Shown here: in pieces, positions 49,507 to 60,965 of the stretch
Position numbering within the stretch: position 1 is the stretch's first letter
How the letters are laid out: every line of letters begins with the position of its first letter
Source of the DNA: Lucinisca nassula
Lineage: Eukaryota > Mollusca > Bivalvia > Lucinida > Lucinidae
Direction of reading: 5' to 3'
DNA: 64,000 nucleotides
NCBI GenBank assembly: GCA_963580285.1
Contig: OY757010.1
Location: 215,060,204-215,124,203, forward strand
Notes under the pieces: model-generated
Told to the model about the DNA's origin: nothing
Seen by the model: only the letters and a program-made list of their open reading frames with translations
Databases searched by the model: none
Made by a program: the position numbers and the translations under genes

Positions 49507-49626
49507 GTGTAAAGGCTGTTTGGTTCTATGCCAGACATTAAGGGGAATGAGGACACCTGCAGATTTTTCCGCCATTTTGAAGGGGAGACAAATTTCGGGA
49601 ATTCCTATTCGCTTTTCTATGAGCCT

Positions 49627-49974
49627 AGTCAGGCCCCCGCCCATCGGCGCTTGAAGAAGTATATGGGCTGCGCGATGCTTCCACGCAGAGCTGAAACCGA
49701 CCCGCACACGAGTACTGGTAAACCGCTTAGAGGATCTATGCCTGCCCAGGCAAAGCGGTGCGTGTCAGCCCGTCCATGATTATAATAGAGGATCTATGCC
49801 TGCCCAGGCAAAGCGGTGCGTGTCGGCCCGTCCATGATTATAAACCCTATTGGTTTCATTGGGCGGCAGGGCTTGAGATGTCATGTCATCTCAATGTCGG
49901 GTAAAAGTCCGACAAAATTGGAAGCAACGTCTACAGTGTTGACGGGGACGATAAACATCAAATCAAACAAACAA
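49627..49974 (+). mobile_element. SINE family S with 9-bp target duplication and an internal 58-bp duplication
   Basis: TATGAGCCT flanks it (49618-49626, 49975-49983). Within, AGAGGATCTATGCCTGCCCA through CCGTCCATGATTATAA is present twice with a period of 58 bp (about 49730 and 49788). The unit copies differ at one site (TCAGCC/TCGGCC). Confidence 0.85.
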
Positions 49975-49984
49975 TATGAGCCTT

Positions 49985-50742
49985 GGCCCACTGAAAAAGG
50001 AGTCTACTCTGAAAAAAATGCAAATTCTTTCCTTTAAGAGTTGTCCCCTATTGTCATGATTGTTGCGGGAGTTGCCTCCCCTGAAGGTGTATCCATTTTC
50101 CTTTAGAAAGCAAATCAAACGCCGCGATGCCCCATTTTTGGGACACTAGGCACACGGGGTCAAATTATCAAAGCGCAATGAAAATAAAAGACCGGCAATG
50201 ACGGAAAAGGTTTCAATATTGCATTGGTTAAATCAGTAGTTTGATTTTTTTGTCTATTGGCACTACCCTGTCACATGTTTCATCTGAAGATATTATATAC
50301 TGTTACACCGGTACAGTAGCTTAAAGACATTTGTAAACTTTAGAATTGCTTTTAAGGCGACAATAAAACATCTATAGATCACAAATTGACAGTCATTAAC
50401 ACTAATTTTGACAGCGTTAACAGCCAATTTGCTAAAATTACCTACAGCAATGACCAGCAAGAAAGGCCTTGCGTACAAACAGACAAGATCTTGCACATGC
50501 CTCAGTGCGCAGGATGATTTCAGACATACCTTTATCTCCTGGCAGGTACATTAGTGGTAAGTTAGCGATAGATTAACCTTAATGAACTTCTGTTTCTGAG
50601 ATTAAAGGGAAATGACTGTGACCACACCAGTTACGTATGGCTGTGCCGGGACAAGATAAGAGTGTTATATTTTAACAAGATTTTGTTGTTTATAACATAG
50701 CTGTCGGGGCGTACTTGTTCACCATGGCAAAACTAAACCAAA
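49985..50742. other. No recognised feature
   Basis: About 750 bp without a conserved frame or recognised repeat. Confidence 0.4.
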
Positions 50743-50897
50743 TACAGTGAAATTCAGCTATTAAGGCCACATAAAAGTAAGACTAACTCTACATTGAAGG
50801 TTTCAGTTATTGTGTTGTATGCATAGAGGGTCCTCTAAATGCATAGAGACCACTTTGAACAGTCCCAAAGGTGGTTTTAATATAGGAGTTTTGCTGT
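50743..50897. mobile_element. MITE, family 6 (GACCACC)
   Basis: Ends ACAGTGAAATTCAGCTATTA and TTTTAATATAGGAGTTTTGC; interior GAGACCACTTTGAACAGTCC. Confidence 0.65.
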
Positions 50898-50989
50898 AAT
50901 TATACATGCGGCTCAGCACGTTGAAGATAAGTATCAAACTACTGTCCTGTTAGGTAAAGAATGACCGCCGCGGCGTTACTAGTACATAT

Positions 50990-51183
50990 GTACAAATTCC
51001 TATATTAAGACCACCTTTGGGACTGTGCAAATGTGGTCTTTAAGACCACCTTTGAACAGTCCCAAAGGTGGTCTCTGACCAGAAACACAAAGAAAAAGTA
51101 ACTGCAGCCTACTAAATAAGATAGGCTTTTTAAAGCAGAATTAATATTAATTTTAGGTGGTATTAATAGCGGAATTTCACTGT
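50990..51183. mobile_element. MITE, family 6 (GACCACC)
   Basis: Opposite orientation: starts AAATTCCTATATTAAGACCA, has the palindrome TGTGGTCTTTAAGACCACCT, and ends TTAATAGCGGAATTTCACTG. Confidence 0.7.
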
Positions 51184-51238
51184 ACATGCAGAAATTGATG
51201 TTCTCTGAAGTTCAAAACAAATAAGAAGTAAACCAGTG

Positions 51239-52646
51239 CTTCAGCTGAAGTGCACGACCCGCCGCTTTTAGCTTTATGAGTGTTACCATATATGGGTATG
51301 GCGGCCATTTTGGTCATGTGACCTGGATCTAAAACGGTTCCCCGAATAAATGCGCCTTAACGTAAGGAGCAAAAATAAATCTTATACTTTAGTACTGTAT
51401 TCTGAATCGTTTGCTGGATAAAATGCATTCTCACTTTTCCAATACAAAAGGATATGTGTCAAAGTTTGACCTAGGCACAAAGAAGGTCAAGGTCAACCCA
51501 GGGTCACCATTTTAGCAATTTATGATGGGCCTACGTCCCAGATGCTATTTATCAAGTTTCGTGGGAATCTGCCAAGTGGTTCTGGAGAAGACTATCTTTG
51601 AAGGGTTTTTACCATATATGGCTTGGCGGCCATTTGGTCATGTGACCTGGACCCGATGAGCAAATTTTGGTTTCCCCCATCCCATAGAGGCTCCATAGGA
51701 AATTTGGCTTCAATCGGCCCAACGGTTTCCGAGGAGATGTATGTCGAAAATTTTCACATTTTTCGCCTCGGCGAGGCTATACTAAATGGAATGTAATATT
51801 TCGCAAGTTCATTGGTTAGATCTCATTGATATCTATCAGTATGCCAAAAATTGTTTAAATATTCCAAGCGGTTAAGTCACTTTCACCAATTTTCACAAAC
51901 GGGTTACGGACGGACGGACAGACAGACCATATGTGGCTTGGCGGCCATTTTGGTCATGTGACCTGGACCCATTGAGCAAATTTTGGTTTCCCGCATCCCA
52001 TAGAGACTCCATATGAAATTTGACTTCAATCGGCCCAACGGTTTCCGAGGAGAAGTATGTCGAAAATATTCACATTTTTCGCCTCGGCGAGGCTATACTA
52101 AATGGAATGTAATATTTCGCAAGTTCGTTGGTTAGATCTCATTGATATCTATCAGTATGCCAAAAATTGTTTAAATATTCCAAGCGGTTAAGTCACTTTC
52201 ACCAATTTTCACAAACGGGTTACGGACGGACAGACAGACAGACCATATGTGGCTTGGCGGCCATTTTGGTCATGTGACCTGGACCCCATGAGCAAATTTT
52301 GGTTTCTCCCATCCCATAGAGGCTCAATATGAAATTTGACTTCAATCGGCCCAACGGTTTCCGAGGAGAAGCAGTTCGAAAATTTTCACATTTTTCGCCT
52401 CGGCGAGGCTATACTAATTGGAATGTAATGTTTCGCAAGTTCATTGGTTAGATCTCATTGGTATCTATCAGTATGCCCAAAATTGTTTAAATATTCCAAG
52501 CGGTTAAGTCACTATCATCAATTTTCACAAACGGGTTACGGACGGACCGACAGACTGACAGAATGACAGAATGACACGGTGAGTTTTGGGCACTCTTAGA
52601 AAATCAACCGATTTCAGTCGGTCGCTTTTTCTGCGGGTCGTGCAAT
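51239..52646 (+). repeat. Foldback-family arm with three tandem units
   Basis: A single arm, not inverted, matching 35791-36848. It starts GCTTCAGCTGAAGTGCACGA and ends with the hairpin ACCGATTTCAGTCGGT and GCGGGTCGTGCA. Three ~310-bp units begin with CCATAT(A/G)TGGCTTGGCGGCC near 51612, 51929 and 52241. All units carry AATCGGCCCAACGGTTTCCG and TTTCGCCTCGGCGAGGCTAT. Confidence 0.8.
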
Positions 52647-52713
52647 AACATAGAACGTGCCGGTTGTCGATGTCATTAAAACTGTTGCTTCATCCATGGA
52701 CAGGAAGCCAGCA

Positions 52714-53011
52714 GTTTGTTTGTTTGATTTGAGGTTTAACGTCCCCGTCAATACTAAAAGGTCATTTTGGAGACGTTGCTTCCAATTTAGTGGGATTTTA
52801 CCCGGCATTGAGATGTAATGACATCTCAAGCCCTGTCACCCAATGAAACCAATAGGGATTATAAGAATTGACGGTCTGTCCGACTCGCACTGCTTTGCAG
52901 GGTTAAATACTCTAAGCTGTTTACCAATACTCATGTGCGGTCGGTTTCAGCTCTGCGTGGAAGCATCATTCAGCCCATCTATTTATTGAAGCCCCGATGG
53001 GCGGGGGGCGT
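52714..53011 (-). mobile_element. SINE family S, 9-bp target duplication
   Basis: AAGCCAGCA at 52705-52713 and 53012-53020. Reverse orientation, tail TTTGTTTGTTTG at left. Confidence 0.85.
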
Positions 53012-53424
53012 AAGCCAGCACTGACTTAACACCTCGCTAGGTTGTAAGAACACCTTTTCTGTGCATTTCGCTGAGTTGCTATGTGTAATGAAGGTGATAT
53101 AAACTTACCGGGACAGCCCGATTTAGTGAATCTCAGAGAAGCTCCAAACTGAACCTGATATGAATCCCGGTGTCATAGAAAGATTTGGTGAAGACTCTGC
53201 ATGACGATGTTCTGATAGGAAGAGGACACGAGCATCTAAAATAAGAAAACACGTACCACACTCCGTTTTATGTAGGGAAATGGAATTTTTGCGCCGTTTC
53301 TTATCTCATCTTGCGCCTGGCATTTAGGCGGTAGTAGGTTGTTTTCAGCTAAAGTAATGGAGCCTTGTAGTCTGAAGGGCCTCCATTGCCACAGGGAATA
53401 CCATCACTTCAACAAGTTGGTATA
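53012..53424. other. No recognised feature
   Basis: About 410 bp without conserved coding or matched repeats. Confidence 0.4.
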
Positions 53425-53642
53425 ATGAACAGCCAAATGGAACCTTCCTCCTTATATAAAGCACGAATCCATTTCAAAATTTAGGGGTGTCAGGTTGTGT
53501 TTTCAAAATTTATTAGGAAAATGGCCGAACTTCTTGCAAACAGTGTAGGCCCTGATCAGACGCCGCGTTCTGCGGCGTCTGATCTGGGCCTGCACTGTTT
53601 GCCAAATACCCGTTTTGGGGTTTCCGGTACTGAATGGGTTAA
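53425..53642 (-). mobile_element. MITE, family 2, with perfect GC-rich core
   Basis: Core GATCAGACGCCGCGTTCTGC then GGCGTCTGATC is the least damaged in the window (about 53553-53583). Ends GGTACTGAATGGGTTAA (TTAA 53639-53642). The left end is eroded near CCAAATGGAACCTTCC. Confidence 0.7.
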
Positions 53643-53689
53643 AACCCCACTTTATAAAGCGAATTTAAGGTTTTTAAAATGGTATACAT

Positions 53690-53840
53690 TGTTTTCCTTA
53701 TTTTTGCTCAAAACAAAGATTGATGGTACTCGTTAGAACCGCCGCGGTTCAACATAAATTGTGGGAAATCGTTAGAACCGCCTCGGTGAGGTGGTTTTAA
53801 CGAGCACCGCCAATCTATCTTTGCAGCAAAAATAAGAACA
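53690..53840. mobile_element. Palindromic MITE core, family 4-related
   Basis: TTGCTCAAAACAAAGATTGA then GGTACTCGTTAGAACCGCC, a duplicated inner piece, and GAGGTGGTTTTAACGAGCAC with CCAATCTATCTTTGCAGC. Confidence 0.55.
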
Positions 53841-54064
53841 GCAGCATAGATATTCATCAGAAGAATGTCTTTCTTTTTTTTAAAGTTGTAGAAAAGTACA
53901 CTTTGTCATACGAGTGGGGGAAAATGTATTCCTGTTAGAAAGTAAAAATTACGAGCAAGGACGACAAAACCTATATTAAGACATGTGTGACCTGACAGAG
54001 CTTAGATCATCCCGTGCCTGCAGCCCGTTTGGCCAGACTTGGCTCATTACGCATTGGATAGCCA

Positions 54065-54255
54065 AGCGGCTTTTGTGTTAATCCTTGTGGGTCATTTTGT
54101 GTCGATCATCTCCCACAGAAAGGGAAAAAAGATATAGAAGAGATAGTAGATGAAAGTGAGAGACCGAGGAGAAAGAGGAAAGTGTATGGAAATGTAGAAA
54201 CAGAAGAAGTAACAGCACTCCCCTTCTACCCTCACCGCAGGCCTTGCCAAAATGT
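54065..54255 (-). repeat. Dispersed repeat with pyrimidine-rich tail (copy 3 of 3)
   Basis: Reverse copy of the family at 9290 and 39553: TTTTGTGTCGATCATCTCCC, a purine-rich run, GAAGTAACAGCACTCCCCTT and GCAGGCCTTGCCAAAATGTT. Confidence 0.5.
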
Positions 54256-54309
54256 TGGATGAGCCTGTGACGCATGTTGCACGCCACATTTGCCTCATGC
54301 TACCCCATC

Positions 54310-54323
54310 CCCCCCCCCCCCCA
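54310..54323. repeat. Poly-C then (CA)n simple repeat
   Basis: A run of C followed by CACACACACACATACCACCA. A similar but longer run is at 55551-55635. Confidence 0.85.
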
Positions 54324-54825
54324 CACACACACACATACCACCACCACCTCCCAAGCGGCAATATAATGCTCATGCGAACAGTGAAGACTGACCAGACCGC
54401 ACATGCATTGACTGATCTGAGTGTTCGCCCGTCGCACAAGTCTTATTATAGATTTTATCACTTTGAGGCGTTTTTAACGAGTACCCAAAATAAATGTATT
54501 TGAGTAGAAATTAGCTAGATAATGTAAATACCCGAAAACCCTACTTTTCGTTATATATCTGTTTACTTATCACATGGACATGTTAATGTGATAGTTATTA
54601 CGATTTATGAGTTTTATCGCGTGAAGCGAAAGATGTCTTCTTTTAAACATCGAAGAATCAGATCAGCTTGCTTATCCACTCAGATAGAACCTAGTTCCAT
54701 CGGTGCGCATGGAAAACCGAGGGTCAACGACCAACTGTACAGTGCATGGCGAAGACTGCAGATAGGCAGGCTGACCCGAGTCTTCCCTGTGCGAACATGT
54801 TCGCAGCCACATTTCACGATCGTAC

Positions 54826-55044
54826 ACAGTAAAATTTCTATATTACGATCACCTTTGGAACTGGTCAAAAGTGATCTTAAGACCACTTTTGAACAGTGCC
54901 AAAGGTGGTCTTTAACTAGTCCAAGATACTGGGTGTAGAAAATACACACAGAAATGAAATGCTCAAACTTTTAAAACGGTAAATACGTTTTAAAAGAAGA
55001 ATTAGTCATAATTTTATCTTGTCTTAATAGCAGAATTTCGCTGT
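54826..55044. mobile_element. MITE, family 6 (GACCACC)
   Basis: Starts CAGTAAAATTTCTATATTAC, has AGACCACTTTTGAACAGTGC then CAAAGGTGGTC, ends TCTTAATAGCAGAATTTCGC then TGTG. Followed directly by a fragment of the TACAGTCGAA family. Confidence 0.65.
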
Positions 55045-55205
55045 GGACAGTCAAACTTCATCAGCTCGAACAACTTTTGAACCATGGAAGTTTTTCCAAG
55101 ACAGCGTAAGTTCGAGGGACTGGGGGTTTACATAGCGCCTTGTCGGGAGCTATGAGAATTCCTTAAAATTGATGCATGCTGTGTGTACTCATTAGAATCG
55201 CTTCT
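55041..55205. mobile_element. TACAGTCGAA-family MITE, truncated
   Basis: GACAGTCAAACTTCATCAGC, TCGAACAACTTTTGAACC, then CATGCTGTGTGTACTCATTA then GAATCGC, and it breaks where the palindrome of the complete copy (61943-62255) would turn back; SINE sequence (TTCAAGCCCAGATGGGCGGG) follows. Confidence 0.5.
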
Positions 55206-55366
55206 TCAAGCCCAGATGGGCGGGCCGATTTCTTATCAAGTGCTCCGGAAGGATTTTTCCCCCAGGAACTCAAGAACGTGTTCGAATCAACCATGGCAAA
55301 TGAGCGTTCGGGGGGTTCCAGCCATTAAATCATAAGCCATCACACACAATCTTGGTAAACAAACTT

Positions 55367-55545
55367 CCGTGGCCTAGTGGTCTCTCACCGCTGTGGTTCG
55401 AGCCTGGCTCGGGTCACATGTGAGACGCCAAGTTCTGCAACGGAAGGTCAGGTGTTTTTTCTCCTGGTACTTCGTTTTACGCCCACCTCTGATTAACGGT
55501 CAGCTCAATAGTATGAGTGAAATAAAATAATCTTTAAATGGCCGT
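55367..55545 (+). mobile_element. tRNA-derived SINE family C
   Basis: Head CCGTGGCCTAGTGGTCTCTC (box A-like) and GTGGTTCGAGCCTGG (box B-like), body CACATGTGAGACGCCAAGTT, GGAAGGTCAGGTGTTTTTTC, GCCCACCTCTGATTAACGGT, GTATGAGTGAAATAAAATAA. Other copies at 56586-56757 and 57846-57970. Confidence 0.75.
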
Positions 55546-55550
55546 AACCC

Positions 55551-55578
55551 ATCCCCCCCCCCCCCACACACACACGCG

Positions 55579-55634
<56 letters not shown>

Positions 55635-55635
55635 C
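55551..55635. repeat. Compound simple repeat (C)n (CA)n (CG)n (CA)n
   Basis: Poly-C, CACACACACACG, a CGCGCGCG core and a long CA run. The alternating purine-pyrimidine core could adopt Z-DNA; this is inferred only from sequence. Confidence 0.9.
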
Positions 55636-55645
55636 AACAAGTCCA

Positions 55646-55697
55646 AAATGACCTTTACAGTGTTGACGGGGACGTTAAACCTCAAATCAAACAAACA
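55646..55697 (+). mobile_element. SINE family S, 3' end only
   Basis: CCAAAATGACCTTTACAGTG, TTGACGGGGACGTTAAACCT, CAAATCAAACAAACAC. Strong 5' truncation. Confidence 0.75.
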
Positions 55698-55779
55698 CAC
55701 AAAACAATCTTGGTAACGAGATATTGATGCAACTTTTGTTTTTCTTATTTAGATATATAGACAATTCTTACCTGGAAAC

Positions 55780-55935
55780 CCGTAAAACGGGAATAGTCAA
55801 ACAGTGCAGACCGGATCATGGAGCGTCTGATCAGGGTCTACACTGTTTGCTAACAGGATGTTTCGACACAAGAAAAGATAGACATGACAACTCTTAAATG
55901 TCACATTGACTTGTCCATATAACACTGGGACAGTT
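55780..55935 (+). mobile_element. MITE, family 2 variant (fragment)
   Basis: AAACCCGTAAAACGGGAATA, GTCAAACAGTGCAGACCGGA, GGAGCGTCTGATCAGGGTCT, TGACAACTCTTAAATGTCAC and GACTTGTCCATATAACACTG. TTAA ends lost. Confidence 0.55.
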
Positions 55936-56291
55936 TAAAAAATTCAGCAATAGAGGCCAGGGTCATTGAAATTAAGCTGTAAGTCTCCTGTCTAAAAAGA
56001 AAATATCATTACACAACTTTTCAGTTGAATGGGGTTCATGGCCTTTCACAAGTATTCTACTATTGTTGTACAGTGAAAGAAATCTGCAAATCTTTAATTC
56101 AATGTCAGAATTATTTTACATTAATTGTTTTTCCCATACTTATAGACCTCGTCACTATTGCACGATATTTTCTGCACAAAGCAATGCTAGTCAAATATCC
56201 AAGGTCGAATTTCAATCTTTGGAACCATGGAAAATAGTTAAGTCACTATTGCGGCTCTCACGAGTTCATGTACCAACAAAGTATAAGATCT
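55936..56291. other. No recognised feature
   Basis: About 350 bp AT-rich with short frames and no conserved motif. Confidence 0.4.
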
Positions 56292-56523
56292 GGGCCGAGT
56301 TGTGCAAAGCATCGTTAGCTTAACGAGCTCGTTAGTGGTCATATTGTTAACTGTTCTAGCAAGTTAAATATTTGAAATTTTGGTATTTGTGCTGAAAAAA
56401 TGAGAGCAGCTTTTGCATCCGCACATTTTTTCAGCAAAAATATGAGCATATTTGCCATATTTAATGATCAAACTTTTAACAATACGTTAACTAACGACGT
56501 TGTTAGTTTTGAACAACTGGGCC
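56292..56523. mobile_element. MITE with GGGCCCAGTTGTTCAAA ends (copy 2)
   Basis: GGGCCGAGTTGTGCAAAGCA to TTTTGAACAACTGGGCCC. The central hairpin lost part of one arm relative to 24959-25203. Confidence 0.7.
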
Positions 56524-56585
56524 CAGATGATGATGAGGATCTACATTTTTTCACGGCCCTTTCAAGATTATTTCACTTATATCGA

Positions 56586-56757
56586 GCTGATTGTTAACCA
56601 GAGGTGGGCGGAAACCGGAGTACCCGGAGAGAAACCACCTGGCCTTCCGTTGCAGAACTTGGCGTCTCACATATGACCCGAGTCAGCTCGAACCACAGTG
56701 GTGAGAGACCTAATGATTAAGCCAGCGCTTTTATCCACTTAGCCACGGGGTCCCGTT
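56586..56757 (-). mobile_element. tRNA-derived SINE family C
   Basis: Reverse copy: GTTAACCAGAGGTGGGCGGA, CCTTCCGTTGCAGAACTTGG, CGTCTCACATATGACCCGAG, GCTCGAACCACAGTGGTGAG, and a head remnant ending CACTTAGCCACGG. Confidence 0.75.
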
Positions 56758-57179
56758 CTTCTGATTGCAAATTTGAAGAATATTATACACTGGGCAAATG
56801 ACGTTTAAGCAACGTCACTTCATCGTCGATGCAACGTCACATTGATACTATGTTGTGCACATATATGCCCATTGTGTTGAGAAAACCTGTTTACCAATTG
56901 TAATAACGCCATGTAATAAATTCGGTAATCTACCAGTGGATTAAGAATGCAAATTAGTTAGATACGCTCCGCAACGTTACATTTACGTCTTTAACGACAT
57001 CGCGTTTAGGCCTATTAAAAAAAATGTGGCGGATCATTGATATTTTTGTATAACAATCGTGCATGATGCGTTTGAAATGTCATATGATGCTATATATAGA
57101 ATCTTGTAATCATGCTCATATATTATTGAATTTATTAAACTCGTTGAGGAAAAGGCATAAAATGCCCGGCAGAGCCTCG
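56758..57179. other. No recognised feature
   Basis: Short segments such as GCAACGTCACTTCATCGTCG then GCAACGTCAC show minor repetition; no coding recognised. Confidence 0.35.
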
Positions 57180-58740
57180 CATTTATTCCTTTTCCTTAAC
57201 TCACTATATCGCCTGAACCTATGGATGGATTCTGACCAAAATTGCATGTGTACATCGTTAGGATGAGGGAAAACAGTCATTAGGTTATGATGACCTAGGC
57301 CTCACATTCAAGGTCACATTCTCCCAAAACAGTAATTTTGGGCATAGAATTGCTTGTCTGCACTCTATCTTATTAGCGAATTGATTAATTTTACTCAAAC
57401 TTGGTACAGTGTATTATTACAGCATACCGCAGATTTCATTAGAATTTGGTGAGCTTGACGTGTAGATTTTTGTGACCCTGACCTTTTTTGAAGGGCACAT
57501 GCCCCCAAAGACGGTCATTTTGGGCCAAAGAATGGCTTGTATGCATTCTATCTCATTAACGAATGGATTAATTTTAGTCAAACTTGGTACAATATATCAT
57601 TGCAACATACCGCAGATTTCATTAGAATTTGGTGAGCTTGACGTTTTTTGTTCGAGGGCACAGGCCCCCAAAGACTGTGAAGTTTGGCTTGTCAGCACCC
57701 TATCTCATAAACGAATTGGTGGAATTTGGTTAAATTGTTTGATTAGATTTTGGTTGCTCTTGCCTAAGTTTCAAGGGCACATACCCCCAATAACTCATTT
57801 TAGCTTGTCTGCCCCCTATCTCATGAACAAATGGATGAAATTTGGTTGCAAGTTCTGCAGCGGAAGGTCATGTGTTTTTTCTCCGGGCACTCCGGTTTTC
57901 GCCATGCACCTCAGCTTAACGATCGGCTCGATATGAGTGAAATTATCTTGAAAGGGTCGTAAAACCAAAGCCAAAAAGAAAAGAAAACCAAATATTTGAT
58001 TAGATTTTGGTGACCTTGAACCTATTTACAAGGGCACAGGCCCCAAAGACTGTGAATTGTGGCTTGCCTGCACCATCTCGTGAGGAAATGCATGGCATGT
58101 GGTCAGACTGTACCTACAACATATCATTGCACTCTACCAAATATTTGATTAAATGTTGGTGACTTTCGCCTAATTTTCAAATACACAGGCCCCCAAAAAC
58201 TGTAAATTTTGGCATGTCATGAAGGAATGGATGAAATTTTGTCAAACTTTGTACAACGTAGTCATGCAACCTACAAAAGATTTGATTAGACTGTGGTAAC
58301 TTCGATCTTATTTTCAAGCGCACAGACAAACTGTTAATTTTGGCTTATCTTCACCCAGTCTCATTAAAGAATTGATGGAAAGTTGGTCAAACGTGGTACA
58401 ATATATCATTGCAACCTCCCAAATATTTGTTCAGGTTTTTGTGATCTTGACCCGAATCTGAATGTCAAGGGCTCCCGAAAACCGTTCTTATGGGGACAAA
58501 AATGGCATGTCTGTATCCTATATCATTTAAGAATGGATGAATGTTGATCAAACTCGGTACAATAGTCTACCAAATTTGATTGCATTTTGGTGTTCTGACC
58601 TTTTTAATGACTTTTTTAAGGTCACAGGCCCCCGAAAACTGCCAAAATGACCGGTTTGTACCTTACATTTTGGTAACCCTAATCTAGTTATTAAAGACAA
58701 ATGGCTGTTTAAGATATATTTATGGTGGGGGACATTGCTT
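57180..58740 (+). repeat. Long tandem array, GACCTTGACCTT family
   Basis: Nine or ten diverged ~150-165 bp units with TTTGATTAGATTTTGGTGAC, CAAGGGCACAGGCCCC, AAAGACTGTGAA, TGGCTTGTCTGCACCCTATC, AATTTGGTCAAACTTGGTAC and AATATATCATTGCAACCTAC. A truncated SINE family C lies inside (57846-57970). No long frame spans it. Confidence 0.8.
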
Positions 58741-58989
58741 TCCTCTGAAAACTTTTCTTGTTATTTCGCTCAAATTTTCTTGTTTTTACTTCAAATCAAT
58801 ATACGGCCTTGTTTTCCCTGCAAATATGCACTGTATTTATTTTGGTATAATATATTATTTTTAAAAACAGATGTACTCGTATTTCGAACACCAACATGAT
58901 CGTTTAACGCAAATATTTGCTCAAGACCTATGTCAAACGGACATTTAATGTCTCTGCAACTTTTCTTTTGTAGATATATTACGGCTTTC

Positions 58990-59165
58990 ATGATTGTTGT
59001 TGTTGTTTTCCAGATTCCCCTTGTCGGTTGGTGGAGGTCCCAGGGAACGAATCCATGCTGGCACAACTCCGTAGCCGTGCGTTGGCCCACTTATTTCTCG
59101 TTACCGAGAAATAAGTAGGTCATCGCTCGGCTCCAACCCCGTCCGTCCTAGTCTAGCGTAAATCC
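58990..59165 (+). repeat. Dispersed repeat with GTTGTTGTTGTTTTCCAG (copy 2 of 2)
   Basis: Counterpart of 38620-38880. It additionally has an inverted pair CTTATTTCTCG/CGAGAAATAAG (59090-59115) absent from copy 1. Confidence 0.5.
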
Positions 59166-60036
59166 TTTAGCGTAAGTCCAAAGTCGCCTGCTTGTACCTA
59201 ACTTTTTGCGTGTCAACATGTCGGAACCGGGTCAAAGCAGAAAAAGGTCCTGTAAAAGGGCTGCGTCGCCAGCTAAGTTTCAACAGTGCCTCTGGGTGGG
59301 CTCCATGTGCTGTAAAGTCCAACGTGCAACTTTACCAGGCCCGGCCGAATCGGTGCTAAATCCAGGTTAAAGAGAGAGGCACTGTTTGTTTTTGAATTTT
59401 GAAACGCCAGTCTAAAAGTGAGCATAGAAAAAGATGTCTTTTCCAATTCCGGCTATCAATCTCGCTCGAGAGCTAAGTAGGTCAGATGCTCTCTCCAGGG
59501 GCCGCGCTGGGATCGGTCCATAGGCGATTTCCAAGTTGTTTTTGCACTCCCAGGCGGCTGTTGCGAGGTTTCCAGCAAGATCACGGGCGAACGTAGACAC
59601 AGATTACTGTCTTCATGCACTACAGCGCCCTTTCTGTTAGCTCTTTCTGTTGGCCTGTGGGGTTTTCGTCCCAGAAAGCCTTGATCTGCATGTGATCTTC
59701 CGGTTTGTGGATCTTGCTGTCCACCCCCTTGTAGATTAGGAATCCTGTTGCTGGACTGTGTATCCCGAAGCAGGGTTCTTTGTCAGGATTCTTCTGGGTC
59801 TGGTTGGAACTGGAGTGCTCAGATCCCAGTGAAGATTGACTGTCACATACTGGTGATGGAGACCTGTTCTTACTTCAGGCACCCATGAAGTCGGCATGAC
59901 TTCAAGAAAGCCACAAGTGGCTCCGGCAGACGATATTCTTTCATGGAAACAGACATGCTGTGAGATAGGTCTTGACTGGGTATGTATGTATGCGGCTTTC
60001 ATGACTCAGTGGCCTTGTCTTATAACCCAGTGGTCT
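59166..60036. other. Unassigned, possible unidentified retroelement sequence
   Basis: GC content is higher than around it. Plus strand has a short frame from ATG 59218 (MSEPGQSRKRSCKRAASPAK). Minus strand has QSRPISQHVCFHERISSAGA...TKNPASGYTVQQQDS (59736-60002). Neither matches a family I can name. Continuity with the repeat at 58990 suggests one degenerate element. Confidence 0.35.
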
Positions 60037-60252
60037 TTAACCCATTTAGTACCATAAACCCCAAAAGGGGTAGTTGGCAAACAGCGCAGGCTCAGATCAG
60101 GCGGCGTCTGATCAGGGCTTACACTGTTTGCAAAACGTTCAGACATTTTCCAGATAAATTTTGAAGAATAAACAACCTGACACCCCTAAATTTTGAAATG
60201 GACACCTGCTATTTATAAGCAGGAAGATTCCATCTGGTCTTAAATGGGTTAA
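60037..60252 (+). mobile_element. TTAA-flanked MITE, family 2 (clean copy)
   Basis: TTAA at 60037-60040 and 60249-60252; ends TTAACCCATTTAGTACC and CTTAAATGGGTTAA. Short core GCTCAGATCAGGCGGCGTCT then GATCAGGGC. Confidence 0.8.
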
Positions 60253-60290
60253 TACAGAGCTATGTATGTTTAGGTAGCTGTTCCGAAGAA

Positions 60291-60548
60291 CATCACGAAA
60301 ACACGCCTATATAATTTTGACCCCCTTGAACCCCATTTTTATATAGTAAAACTGGCGTTTCCGGGGGTATACCTTATTTTTCTTATTTCTGCTCTAAAAT
60401 ATAGATTGTGGGTACTCGTTAGAACCGCCTCGATGAGTGCCCACAATCTATATTTTGAGCAGAAATAAGAAAAATATCAAAATTTTTCATCATAAAATTT
60501 TCGGCGATATAGGTGGCAATGTATTTGTATAGGCGTGTTTTCGTAATG
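60291..60548. mobile_element. MITE, family 4 (complete)
   Basis: Inverted ends CATCACGAAAACACGCCTAT and ATAGGCGTGTTTTCGTAATG; core GATTGTGGGTACTCGTTAGA ... GAGTGCCCACAATCTAT. Roughly the reverse orientation of 28593-28858. Confidence 0.8.
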
Positions 60549-60682
60549 AAAACAAATGGAGGTAACAAGGAAGTGTTACAACCACCGAGCACATACTACC
60601 AGTGGCGCCATCATAACATACAGTGAAATTCTGCTATTACGACGACTGAATTTTCTTTAAAAGCAAATTTTACAGGTTTCAC

Positions 60683-60835
60683 TTACCACTGGGCCAATTG
60701 AAACCAAATTACATGTGGAACCGCCATTTGGCGGGGGATTAAAGTTTGTTCATGGGATCTTAGGGGATCTTGGTCACATGTCCAAGACGTCCGCCATGCC
60801 CATATATGGTAAAAACCTTTGAAGAACCGAACAGC
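60683..60835 (-). repeat. Foldback-family fragment, diverged
   Basis: CACTGGGCCAATTGAAACCA, GGTCACATGTCCAAGACGTC and CGCCATGCCCATATATGGTA resemble the right arm of 36890-37603. Confidence 0.5.
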
Positions 60836-60965
60836 CGATGACCGTGAAACATGGCATGCAGCATCAGAAACTCGAGCCCTACCTAATTTGTTCAAATGAT
60901 GACATTTGGTTGACCTAGACCTATTTTACGTCAAGGTCAAATTTGGTCACTTAGACATTTGCATG

